Part shown: piece by piece, positions 21,545 through 29,804 of the stretch
How positions within the stretch are numbered: position 1 is the first letter of the stretch
Layout: every line of letters begins with the position of its first letter
Assembly (NCBI GenBank): GCA_029237695.1
Contig: JAQRGA010000379.1
Location: 1 to 64,000 of the forward strand
DNA length: 64,000 nt
Direction: 5' to 3'
Source: Conchocele bisecta
Taxonomy: Eukaryota > Mollusca > Bivalvia > Lucinida > Thyasiridae
Position numbers and translations under genes: made by a program
Notes under the pieces: model-generated
What the model was told of the DNA's origin: nothing
What the model saw: only the letters and a program-made list of their open reading frames with translations
Databases searched by the model: none

Positions 21545-21976
21545 TTAGTTACTAATATTTTTAATTTTAAACAATGTTTTGTCACTGACACTAGATTGTT
21601 GTTCTAACTTAGATATATAAGCCTGCGATACTTTCATCTTTGTGGCTAATTGCTTTTGAATTAAGCCTTTTTTAATTCTTTGGTAATTACATAGATATAA
21701 AAAAAACTTCAGGTTTTTGTTCTGCAATTCTAAGCAATGATTTAGCAGCACCTGTTGGGTTGCGCCTACCTTGTTCCCAGTCTTGTATGGTTCTAGTGCT
21801 AACACCAATCAGGTTAGCAAATCCAAATTGTGCCAAACCTTAAGGTTTTTACGAATAGTTTTAACTGGCAAAGGTTCATTAAATTCTCTAATAATAAGAT
21901 TTTTTTTACTTTTACCAAGATTTTTAACTTCTTGAATGCCTTGCAAGATTTCTACACCAATATCACGATTTTCCAT
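21545..21976 (-). pseudogene. HigA-like antitoxin, frameshifted
   Basis: Starts at 21976 immediately after the toxin stop. The first 45 residues are in frame, then a 1-nt shift near 21842 moves to the frame with a clear antitoxin HTH (FANLIGVSTRTIQDWEQG, then PTGAAKSLLRIAE). After that a second HTH-like stretch (QKQLATKMKVSQAYISKLEQ) reaches 21545 in yet another frame, possibly the remnant of a second antitoxin. In the family the antitoxin binds the toxin and represses the operon. As written the antitoxin cannot be made whole. Confidence 0.65.
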
Positions 21977-22300
21977 TTATTCTATCTCCTGTTTAATTTT
22001 TAACAAAGTATCTTTACTAATACTTGCCTGCTTATTTTTTGCATAAATTGTTAACAGCCATATTTGATTGTCTTTATCTTTAAAATAGTAAATAATTCTA
22101 ATACCACCTATTTTTCCTCTTTTATCAAGTGCCCAGCGTAACTTACGCACACCGCCACTACCAACCACAATCGCCCCATTCTTTGGGTTTAGCATTAAAT
22201 ATTTTTGTAATGCCTGGTATTCGTAATCATTTAAATATTTATTAAGTAATTTAGTAAATATTGTTGTTTCTATAAAAACCATATCTTTATTATACGGCAA
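21977..22300 (-). CDS. RelE/HigB-like toxin (mRNA interferase family)
   Basis: A complete 107-residue member of the RelE/HigB fold: KYLMLNPKNGAIVVGSGGVRKLRWA, followed by GIRIIYYF and IWLLTIYAK, in the order typical of HigB-2-type toxins that cleave mRNA on the ribosome. Toxin precedes antitoxin, the HigBA order, with no gap between the genes. The toxin frame is intact while its antitoxin is broken, which would be lethal if expressed and correct, so either the indel is a sequencing error or the operon is silent. Confidence 0.75.
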   Translation of the reverse strand: MPYNKDMVFIETTIFTKLLNKYLNDYEYQALQKYLMLNPKNGAIVVGSGGVRKLRWALDKRGKIGGIRIIYYFKDKDNQIWLLTIYAKNKQASISKDTLLKIKQEIE

Positions 22301-22590
22301 AATGATGAATTAGCACTAATTATAACTTGTAACAAGCATATTATTTCGTATTTTCTTTAACAAAAAATGCTTATTTTTAAAATAGTACATACTATATAAT
22401 TGTTATATTGTATTTTTATATCTGTAAACCTAAAAAAACCAACAAAAGTTTGACGCTGATATTGATTTAGCGTATATTTATCAATCAAGAGGCTCTCAAC
22501 CTCAAGAAGCGGCACATATCCCGCTCCCGTCAGATGCGGTTTTTTTACGCCCAGATTTTTCTTGGCAGTGTAAAAATAACAACAATTTAT
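22301..22590. other. Intergenic region between HigBA and the BRO operon
   Basis: About 290 bp without a gene. It holds operator site 7 and, at 22531-22558, a CCGC...GCGG stem followed by seven T that could terminate plus-strand transcripts. The right end runs into the structured leader at 22591. Its base composition is less AT-rich than the surroundings from about 22480 onward, a sign that the BRO operon came from another source. Confidence 0.5.
22394..22408. promoter_or_regulatory. 15-bp palindromic operator candidate, site 7
   Basis: ATATAATTGTTATAT, 94 bp upstream of the HigB toxin start (minus strand) and 308 bp before the BRO operon. It is the likely control site of one of these. Confidence 0.6.
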
Positions 22591-22704
22591 GGGAGTAGGT
22601 GGCTGATAGCGGTAACGCTCAGGCTTTTCTTTTTGAAGTGAGACCTCCTACTCCCACCCTACATAATGTTCGGTGGCTTCTCAAAAACCAAGGAGGTCAT
22701 TATG
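22591..22704 (+). promoter_or_regulatory. Structured leader with alternative pairing to a ribosome-binding site
   Basis: GGGAGTAGGTGG (22591-22602) pairs with CCTCCTACTCCC (22644-22655), 11 of 12 pairs. Inside sits a hairpin CTG/CAG plus AGCG-GTAA-CGCT with a GNRA-type loop (22603-22622). The same 3' strand, GACCTCCT (22642-22649), is exactly complementary to AGGAGGTC (22691-22698), the ribosome site of the gene at 22702. The two pairings exclude each other: the long stem frees the ribosome site, its opening hides it. This is the layout of a translational RNA switch. Ligand or trigger unknown. Confidence 0.6.
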
Positions 22705-22833
22705 ACTGATAAGCAACTTGCCGATATTGGTGTTACACTACAGGGCTACCAAGCCTACCAACTCACCTGTTACACTTGCACCATTGCTATTATTGGCATT
22801 GCTGCTATATTTGTGGAGGTCCGCTGTGAATAA
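22702..22833 (+). CDS. Small membrane-like protein (43 aa)
   Basis: Begins MTDKQLADIGVTLQGYQAYQ, then a hydrophobic stretch CTIAIIGIAAIFVEV, consistent with one membrane helix at the C-terminal end. It has a very strong ribosome site (AAGGAGGTC, five bases before ATG) that is the one sequestered in the leader structure. It overlaps the next gene by 8 bp, so the three genes from 22702 form one translationally coupled unit. No family recognised. Confidence 0.6.
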   Translation: MTDKQLADIGVTLQGYQAYQLTCYTCTIAIIGIAAIFVEVRCE

Positions 22834-23014
22834 TACTAGAGATTGGATAATTACAGTTAAGACCAAGCGTCCACATGCCAAAGGGCATTATGAGTTTGTG
22901 TACGCCCAATTCAATAACAGTGTTGCAACTGCAAGGATGATTAAAAAATCAGTACTTGAGATGTATCCAAAATCAAAGGTAGTGCTTGCCTTGCAGGAGG
23001 CGGGTGATGAATAA
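22826..23014 (+). CDS. Small unknown protein (62 aa), GTG start
   Basis: The GTG at 22826 is preceded by GGAGGTCC at a proper distance and gives MNNTRDWIITVKTKRPHAKG, ending in LALQEAGDE. A compact alpha/beta protein of about 62 residues with conserved-looking basic and aromatic residues; not recognised. It overlaps both neighbours (8 bp each side). A longer frame from a TTG at 22718 exists but would run through the preceding gene in another frame and has no ribosome site. Confidence 0.6.
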   Translation: MNNTRDWIITVKTKRPHAKGHYEFVYAQFNNSVATARMIKKSVLEMYPKSKVVLALQEAGDE

Positions 23015-24044
23015 TACTGATATCAACAACCGCAACCTCTCTATCTTTAACTTTGGCTCTAACACCATCAGAGTGCTTGCTGATAATCCGCAGCAACCCT
23101 ATTTTGTGGCAAAGGATGTGTGTGAGGTTTTAGAATTAAAAGATCCCTCAAAAGCTATTAAGCAAGCTGAAGACAGACTAAAAGAAGCAGATATAGAGGG
23201 TGCGATTTCAAATCGCACCCTTCTAAAAACCGCTGGTGGCAAACAAACCCTAATAACCATCAACGAACAAGGCCTGTATGAACTAATATTCGCCTCACGC
23301 AAAAAGCAAGCCGTTAAGTTCAGAGCATGGGTGACTGGGCAGATATTACCCCAACTGCGCAAAACAGGCACCTACACCTTGCCTAAACCACCCACTATTC
23401 GCAGAATCAACGCACAAAGCAGATCTAGGGTGCGAGACATGGTGCGTGAGTTGGTTGATAATTATCCAGATCACTATTTTGCTCAAAACCCACAAGACCA
23501 GCTAGAGAACTTTATATCAAAACGCAGCGCTTATCTGCTTACCTATAGTTTTATCAAAACTTATTTTAATCTTGATAAGGGTGGTTATAGAAATCTCACT
23601 GCGATGAGTTGAACTGTCTTGAAACTCTACTTTTTGAGAAACAAGATGAGTTTTTAGGCATAGATGTGTTTGTGTTTATGTTAAACAAGACCAGCCCTAA
23701 CAATATTATTGCCAAAGAACAAAATGACAATAGTGCTGAGCCTTCTAGCCAAATAACTGATTTTGTTGATGATAATAAACCTAGTGAAATAGATTTTTTC
23801 CACTACAGTGAAAGAGACAACATCATCAACGCATCAATCTATAGTGTCAGGGCTTTACTTGATAAAAGTGAGACGGTTAGTTTTTTTTGAGAATCAGCCA
23901 AACTTTGCATTAAAGTTAGAGACGCTGGAGCATGCTTATCAAGTTGCGAACACCATGGGTAATCAAATTTATGAAAAATCCACACAACTCAAAAAGTTAA
24001 TTAAAGAGTTAACAGGCAAACAACAGGGGGTTCACAATGTGTAA
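23007..24044 (+). pseudogene. BRO-N phage antirepressor, frameshifted C-terminal part
   Basis: The ATG at 23007, with GCAGGAGG upstream, opens a BRO-N domain: IRVLADNPQQPYFVAKDVCEVLEL, a variable region, ITINEQGLYELIFASRK and KFRAWVTGQILPQLRKTGTY, residues about 10-115. BRO/Ant proteins antagonise phage repressors and bind DNA. The following helical region continues in shifted frames to 24044 (breaks near 23600 and 23880), ending close to KKLIKELTGKQQG. The gene is third in a coupled operon behind the RNA leader and its stop overlaps the start of the small gene at 24037. Confidence 0.8.
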
Positions 24045-24276
24045 CAACAAAACCATTAAAAACTACAGAGAATTTAAAACAAGACTTGACGAATTAGGTC
24101 CACTTTTACCTCTACAGGTTGCTCGCTTAGAACACTTACAAAGAAGTGCGGCAGATATTAAAGCCTACCAACAACTGCTTGATGAGGTTAAGGCTATTCA
24201 CAGGCAACCTGATGAGCAAACTTCAAGCTTGGTTCAAAGCTTAGAATATGATTTAGGCAGAGTTGTGAAAGTTTAA
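24037..24276 (+). CDS. Intact copy C of the three-copy small gene
   Basis: A 79-residue, highly helical protein: NYREFKTRLDELGPLLPLQV, ARLEHLQRSAADIKAYQQLL, then an acidic tail ending LEYDLGRVVKV. Leu and Ile recur at heptad-like spacing, so a short coiled coil is likely. Two degraded copies of the same DNA stand at 10.2 and 15.3 kb. It overlaps the BRO gene's 3' end by 8 bp and may be the last gene of that operon. No known family; a role in the element's regulation or DNA binding is only a guess. Confidence 0.65.
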   Translation: MCNNKTIKNYREFKTRLDELGPLLPLQVARLEHLQRSAADIKAYQQLLDEVKAIHRQPDEQTSSLVQSLEYDLGRVVKV

Positions 24277-24286
24277 TAAATATATT

Positions 24287-24337
24287 AGGTTTAATAAAGT
24301 TATTAAATTTCTTAAATATAAGAGGTTTATTAAACCT
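24287..24337. terminator. Inverted repeat after the BRO operon
   Basis: AGGTTTAATAAA (24287-24298) and TTTATTAAACCT (24326-24337) are a perfect 12-bp inverted repeat 11 bp after the stop of copy C. AT-rich and without a long T run, it could be a weak bidirectional terminator or a protein binding site. Confidence 0.5.
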
Positions 24338-24437
24338 AACTAAACTTAATAAGATTATAAACAAATTAAAATAAGGTTATATATAAACTATTATGCTGAT
24401 ATAATGATAATTATGTTTTATATTTAAACTAAAAATA

Positions 24438-25733
24438 ATGATACGCTCAATAAAATAAAATTATATATTTAATCAAACAGTTGGATATCTTTCTCAAGAT
24501 GGACCTGTGCTGTCTTTTATGTATGATGCAGATTTTTTAAATGGAAATATTGAATTATCGCCCTTTATGCTTCCTAGGGCATCAGGAGTGTATAAATTTA
24601 ACAACAGAGAGGACGATTGCTTCAATGGACTTCCTCATTTTATATCTGACGCATTACCTGATAAATTCGGCAATACAATCATAAACGCTTATTTTGCCAA
24701 GCAAGGTAGAAGCATTGATAGTATTACAATTTTAGAAAGACTATCTTATTTGGGCAAAAAGTCGATGGGTGCCTTGGAATTTGAGCCTGCATCTTTAAAA
24801 ATTAATGGTAATGCTTTAAATGATATTTTAGAGTTACAGACTTTAATCGACGCTGCCAGAAAAAAAATACATGGCGAACTTTCTGAAGTAGAAGATATCT
24901 TAATTGAGACATCTTCGGTGTCGGCGAGCTAGAGCCAAAGCGTTAATTGGCTACAATAAAAAGAGTAAATTATTAAAGTCTGGACAAAGGGATATTCTAG
25001 ATGGATTTGAACACTACTTGATTAAATTTGACGGTGCTGGTGGTGGAGATCCTAAAGGTTATGGAAACATTGAATATGCTTATTATTTAATGGCCATAGA
25101 CTCAAAAATTACAATGTCTGAATCCTTCTTACTAGAAAAAGAACACTTTACTACTAAGCGCTTTGACAGGGAGGGTAATAAAAAAATACACACACAAACT
25201 TTATGCAGTATCTGGGCTCAGATTTTAACAAGCCCAAAACATCAAATTACGCTGACTACTTTAACCTGGCAAACTATTTTAATTTAGGCTATCAAGTTAA
25301 ATTAGAAATGTTTAAAAGAATGACTTTTAATGTTCTTTTGGCAAATAGAGATGATCACACTAAGAATTTTTCTTTTTTAATTCAAGAGAATGGAGGCTGG
25401 TCTTTAGCTCCAGCATACGATATAACGCACGCTTATAATAACACCAACCCTGTCGCATGGACTAGAGAGCACAATTTATTAATAAATAACAAAGGAACAA
25501 ATATTACAAAAGAGGATTTGGTGGCAGAAGGTGCTATTTTGGCATTAAGAGAGCAAGATATGCAGAGCGTTATTAACGATATTCAAGATGTTGCAAATAA
25601 TTTTACCTTCTATGCTGACAAGGCTGGTGTTAGTGGTCTGCATAAAGATAAAATAACAAAACATTTAAGCGAAGTTTGTATTTCTAATGGTAAAAAAATA
25701 AAGAAATTCAAACCTAAAAAACCTACTTTTTAA
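24438..25733 (+). pseudogene. HipA-like Ser/Thr kinase toxin, frameshifted
   Basis: The N-terminal couple domain (VGYLSQDGPVLSFMYDADFL, then LPRASGVYKF) is followed by SGARPKA-like remnants, GFEHYLIKFDGAGGGDPKG, ESFLLEKEHFTTKRFDR and the catalytic LLANRDDHTKNFSFL. The Asp and Asn of this last motif are the HipA kinase residues. HipA phosphorylates Glu-tRNA synthetase in E. coli and causes persistence. Breaks near 24455, 24920 and 25200 split the gene. The ATG at 24438 with an early break is the best start. An HTH gene follows at 25737, the reverse of the usual hipB-hipA order. Confidence 0.8.
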
Positions 25734-25736
25734 CAA

Positions 25737-26035
25737 ATGAGCAGAACAACACCTATTGGTGGAAAATTTATCACTATTGAGAATGCGCTAAAAACTTTTG
25801 GGAGGGCAAATAAAGTTTATCAGAAGGCAGCAAAAAAAGATAACTCAAAAGGAATTGTCAGAGCATTGCAATGTTAGCTTGACTGTCATTAAAAGGGTAG
25901 AAGGGGGCAAACCAATTTTCTACAATTAATCTAATGAGAATTTTAACTTCATTAGGGCAGCTCGGTCCGTTAATAGATCTATACAAGCAACCCAGTGTAT
26001 CCCCGATGGAAGTTTGGAAAGCTGAAAAACTTTAA
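25737..26035 (+). pseudogene. HipB-like HTH antitoxin, frameshifted
   Basis: Starts MSRTTPIGGKFITIENALKT; a 1-nt shift near 25845 leads into an Xre-type HTH (KELSEHCNVSLTVIKRVEGG) and an end block of the form LGQLGPLIDLYKQP, reaching a TAA at 26033. It begins three bases after the HipA stop, so the pair is one transcript. As partner of HipA it would neutralise the kinase and repress the operon. The downstream position is unusual. Confidence 0.6.
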
Positions 26036-26043
26036 AATACAGT

Positions 26044-26126
26044 ATGGATAAAGAAAAAATATTATTAACATTAAGCTCCCCTAGTGTTGGGTTGTTGCGA
26101 CTAAGAAATAGGGTTTTTGTTATTGA
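26044..26126 (+). pseudogene. 5' fragment of an unknown gene, cut at a rearrangement
   Basis: ATG at 26044 opens MDKEKILLTLSSPSVGLLRL with a plausible frame up to 26126, where it joins the copied tail of DotA/TraY. It looks like the first 28 codons of a real gene whose remainder was lost at the junction. Too short to identify; it follows the HipB-like gene at once. Confidence 0.4.
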
Positions 26127-26715
26127 TTTCTTTTTGTTTGAGGCGTTCATCGGCTCTATATTTTGGGCAGGAGCGCACGCAATGCCTGAAGGGCATGGCG
26201 TATCAGGGTAACATGCAAAACAGGGCTATATGCTAATGCTTGCGCTTGTAGTACGCCCATCTTTAATGGTAGTAGGGTTTATTGCTGGTATGTTACTATC
26301 CGTTGTCCTTGTTAATTTGTTGGCGAGTTAGCAATCTCTTATTTTGAACAAGTCCATGGCAATAATGTGGTGGGGCTTATTGGCTGGGCATCTAGGGTGT
26401 TTATTATGGGTAGTTTAGTGCTGAGTATTGTTCGCAGGTGTTTTAATCTTAGCTTTGAGTTGGCTGATCGTGTGGTGCGTTGGATTGGCCACAGTGGTGA
26501 GCATTTAGGTAGTGAAAGGGTGAAGAGGAAGAGTTGCGCCATAGGTTTATTGGTTTGGCAGGTAAGTTTGGTGGTACAGCAAGCAATTCAAATCCTAATA
26601 CAGGTGAAGAGATAGATGGAGTGAGGAATGGTGAGCCTCCTAAGAAGGGTGAAAACGAAGGAAATGGAAAAGGTAGAAAATAGTCATTAAACAATTTTAA
26701 CTAGAATTTAGTTAG
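26127..26715 (+). repeat. Second copy of the DotA/TraY 3' end
   Basis: Matches 19525-20112 at high identity, with scattered substitutions and 1-nt gaps, and encodes the last membrane helices and tail of DotA/TraY in broken frames. The next 100 bp (26713-26815) match 20954-21060, so the copy lacks the 840 bp that carry the DUF2726 domain. It must come from a diverged relative of this element or from duplication followed by deletion. Confidence 0.85.
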
Positions 26716-26870
26716 AAGATATAAATATATCTTGATGAACCAGCTCTGTAATTTTTACAGCGCTTTGGTAGGTTTTTATGGCTAGATTAATCAGAATGTT
26801 GTAATATATATCCATACAATAGGCGATTATCTCTCTAATGCGCTATTTTATGACTAAAAATAAAGGATTT

Positions 26871-27924
26871 TTAGTCGCCAATAACTTTCTTAGATTTGAT
26901 ATTGTTTAGCAATGCTATTAACTTATTTCCCATTGAATACGCTAAATTCACAGGTACAGCATTTCCAATTTGCTTATATTGACTAGAAACAGAGCCTTTA
27001 AATTTCCAATCATCAGGAAAAGTTTGAATTCTAGCATATTCTCTAACTTGTAGAGGTCTTGTGTGTGGATGACAGCGTTCTGTTTGTTTTTGAGCTGGGG
27101 AACAAGTTAAAGTTAAACTAGGGCTATTATAAGACAATCTTCTTGCTATACCAGTTTTACCTCCACCCATAAAATAACTTTTTTGCATATATTCCCTCTG
27201 AATATCATCGGTAAGATTTTTCCAACATCCTCCAGGGGGAACCATAGATAAAACTTCTTTTTTTCGGCTTGGGTAAACTTGTCCATCTGAATTGGGGCAA
27301 TCAGAATTGTATAATTCCCCTAAGGCATCTCTTAAAGTAAAAACTTTTCTAAAAGGCTCGGGCCATTCAAAATTATTGTATTTAACCAAATCATTGCGAA
27401 CACCTACAAGAAAAATTCTTTCTCTTTTTTGGGGGACTTTATAAAAAATTGCTTTTAAAACTCTAGGCTCAATTAAAGTGTAACCAAGTTCATAAATAAT
27501 AGTTTTAATCACATCTAATGTTTTTTCCATTATCATGGTTTAACAACCCTTTAACATTTTCACCTAAAAATACTTTTGGCTTTATTTCTTTAATCGCCCT
27601 TGCAAATTCAAAGAACAAGGTTCCTCTCGTATCTTCAAACCCTAATTTATTTCCTGCATAAGAAAATGCCTGACAAGGAAAACCACCTGATAAAAAATCT
27701 ATATCTTTATACTTAGTAAAATCAACATCGCTAATGTCCCCATCAATAACATTCCAATTAGGGCGATTTTTCTTTAGTGTTGCACAGGCATTTTTATCTA
27801 ACTCATTTAATGCCACTGCATTGAAACCTGCTTTTTCTAAACCTATCGCCATTCCACCCGCACCTGCAAATAATTCAATAGAATTATAATTTTTAAGAGG
27901 TTTTATTTTTGTTCGTCTTTCCAT
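26871..27924 (-). pseudogene. C5 cytosine DNA methyltransferase (type II modification enzyme)
   Basis: Starts at 27924 and contains SIELFAGAGGMAIGLEKAGF (SAM site), GGFPCQAFSYAG with the catalytic Cys, VFLGENVKGL (motif VI), then after a single break near 27515 the QKRERIFLVGVR block, a target-recognition region, and RLQTFP-like RIQTFPDDW plus QIGNAVPVNLA. About 350 residues, all motifs present. The arrangement with the restriction-enzyme remnant at 28.3-28.9 kb suggests a GGNCC/GGWCC-type system, an inference from the Eco47II-like partner. The upstream HTH gene overlaps its start by 22 bp. Confidence 0.85.
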
Positions 27925-28127
27925 TTAGATTCAAGCATTGCCTTTACTTGTGGGAAGTTATCTAACTCTGATAAAGAATAATAACCATTTTTAGACTTTC
28001 CTATTTTTCCGTTAGCCTTCCAACTTTCTATAGTTCTACTTGATACAGACATTATATCTGCCAATAATGATTCTGAAATATTACTATCCTTAAACATTGA
28101 AGTCATTAAATCCTTCATATTTTTCAA
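27903..28127 (-). CDS. Small HTH protein of the restriction-modification locus
   Basis: A 74-residue protein with LLADIMSVSSRTIESWKANG, an HTH that resembles MerR/phage-Cox-type recognition helices. It overlaps the methylase start, so the two are coupled. In many type II systems such a gene is a controller that delays the nuclease; here that is an inference from position only. Complete frame. Confidence 0.55.
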   Translation of the reverse strand: MKNMKDLMTSMFKDSNISESLLADIMSVSSRTIESWKANGKIGKSKNGYYSLSELDNFPQVKAMLESKWKDEQK

Positions 28128-28261
28128 AAGATAGTAAATACAGGCTCTTTAATAGGTTAGGAGATATTTGTTTTAATTCAGAAAAAACAGTAGTACTTTA
28201 ACTCTTCGTCTAAGTTTATGTCAATTAAAACAAAATATCCTCAATAACTATGGGAAGTTGC

Positions 28262-28853
28262 TCACAAAGATTTTTTAAATGCGTCTTTTTCTACCGTCAC
28301 CAATTCATAAAATTTATCAATAGAAACCCGCCTAATCCTACTATTTGAAACAGAGACTCCATCTATACTTGCTCTCCAATCAATATTTTGACTTTTTCTA
28401 GCAATTACCTCTACCAACATACACTCTGCACTAGGTTCATTTAAAAGAGTGTTTTGCATTTTTATATATGTTTTTTGAGCGGAAGATGAGTTCATAGTGT
28501 TATGCTTATTTTTTCATTTCAACATATTTATGATTAGAAAGATTTCAACATCATACCCATTGCTTGGAACACTCCAGCCAACACCAATATAATTAAAAAT
28601 ATTTTGATGAAAGTAACCTATATGATTAGTATTCGATTTATCTATTTGTCTAATAATTTCACTCTCAACTACACTTTGAATATCTTTACCATAGACTCTT
28701 GAGTCAAAAGTTAATTTTACTGGGTCAATCAAGTTTTTGTTAAACTCTTTTAAATCAATTTGAAACCTATATTTTTCAACCGTAGTTTTAGTATGGTTAT
28801 AAAAATCATCATCAGAAATAAAACTAAGTCCGTATTCTCTCTTTGCCCATCAT
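28262..28853 (-). pseudogene. Type II restriction endonuclease, Eco47II-like, frameshifted
   Basis: Three frame pieces line up as one protein: LSFISDDDFY and FNKNLIDPVKLTFDSRVYGK; EIIRQIDKSNTNHIGYFHQN and YIGVGWSVP; then the C-terminal NSSSAQKTYIKMQNTLLNEP and RIRRVSIDKFYELVTVEKDAF. These blocks are those of the Eco47II/Sau96I-group endonucleases, which cut GGNCC-like sites. Breaks fall near 28500, 28740 and 28845, and the end is shortened (KKSL). The paired methylase lies directly downstream on the same strand. Confidence 0.7.
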
Positions 28854-29319
28854 CGCTCCTTTTAGGATATTCTTGTTCTATCTCTGTAATAATCCATTCT
28901 TTTTTAGGTGGGATTGGTACATTATCAAAATGCTCTGCCCTTACTTTTAGTAAAATTTTAAATAGTTTGGTGCTATTTTTAGTATCGATATCCATTTCTG
29001 CAATATCTTTTACTTGTTCATTTTCAGGGAACCAAAATTCAGGTAATGGTGTATTCGATACTTCACAAAACCATTTAACCTCGCCATAATCCAAAAACAC
29101 TTTTTTTAATATTTCTTTATTAAAATCTTGAGTTTTAAATATCTCAACAATATCCCCTGCAAAATTATAGTATTCTGTGATTTTCCTGCCCTTATATTCA
29201 AGTCTTTCATCACAAGCATTATGCACTTCAGTGGGTATATCCTTGTTTTCTTTATTAGAATATTTAGGGTAATAGAATATAAAAGAGCATAAAAGTAAAC
29301 AAAAAGTGGTAAAATACAA
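28750..29319 (-). CDS. Unknown protein with N-terminal membrane anchor
   Basis: Begins MYFTTFCLLLCSFIFYYPKY, one membrane helix, then a soluble acidic domain with FAGDIVEIFKTQDF, KWFCEVSNTPLPEFWFPENE and PPKKEWIITEIEQEYPKR. Not recognised. The true end is probably near 28840, because the last 30 codons of this frame lie over the start of the restriction-enzyme gene and look like an out-of-frame reading of it. An unrelated 109-codon frame on the opposite strand is a shadow. Confidence 0.5.
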   Translation of the reverse strand: MYFTTFCLLLCSFIFYYPKYSNKENKDIPTEVHNACDERLEYKGRKITEYYNFAGDIVEIFKTQDFNKEILKKVFLDYGEVKWFCEVSNTPLPEFWFPENEQVKDIAEMDIDTKNSTKLFKILLKVRAEHFDNVPIPPKKEWIITEIEQEYPKRSDDGQRENTDLVLFLMMIFITILKLRLKNIGFKLI

Positions 29320-29358
29320 CCACTAAGCGGTGGCTCTATTATGTTTAAAATTAAAAAA

Positions 29359-29772
29359 TTAGTCGCTCACAGCTTGACGGGAATCACTAATTAGACCACC
29401 TTCAAATTGAGGAGAAGTTTTAAACCAAGCCTCAGCCTTGTTGCAGTAATCACCTATTTTATGATGTTCAATAATCATTTTTTTAACCTGCTCAAATGAT
29501 TTGCCAGTTAATTCCATAATAATATCAATCGCAACCTGCATCTCTCCAGTAAGTGTAGAGGCTGTCCCTTTCACATTCTCAACATTTTTAGTCTGCCAGC
29601 GATAATCATCCTGAAGGCGTTTAATATCAAGTTGGTGACGCTTATTGATTTGTGCTTCTCGTCTGTTAGCGGCTCTAATATTATGATCTCTCATTATATT
29701 AGCTGCAACTTTTGCATTTGTTTCTGCAGCTATTTGTCCATTAATTCTGTCTGCAGTGGATCTATCATACAT
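29359..29772 (-). CDS. Coiled-coil protein, copy 2 (intact)
   Basis: A 137-residue helical protein. The N-terminal 45 residues (MYDRSTADRINGQIAAETNA) differ from copy 1, while everything from about KRLQDDYRWQTKNVEN to the end is nearly identical at DNA level to 21125-21395. The intact end reads DYCNKAEAWFKTSPQFEGG and RQAVSD. No family recognised. A shared C-terminal part joined to different N-terminal parts suggests a modular adaptor. It lies downstream of the HU gene on the same strand, 32 bp apart. Confidence 0.65.
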   Translation of the reverse strand: MYDRSTADRINGQIAAETNAKVAANIMRDHNIRAANRREAQINKRHQLDIKRLQDDYRWQTKNVENVKGTASTLTGEMQVAIDIIMELTGKSFEQVKKMIIEHHKIGDYCNKAEAWFKTSPQFEGGLISDSRQAVSD

Positions 29773-29804
29773 AAATTACTCCTTTTAGTTTAATTTATTC
29801 GGTT

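Noticed and set aside
22591..22655. The long stem as a simple terminator or attenuator
   Set aside because: No T run follows and it is separated from the start codon by only 46 bp; pairing with the ribosome site makes a translational role more likely.
28760..29089. 109-codon plus-strand frame
   Set aside because: It is opposite the minus-strand gene at 28750-29319 and reads as low-complexity hydrophobic sequence, a shadow.
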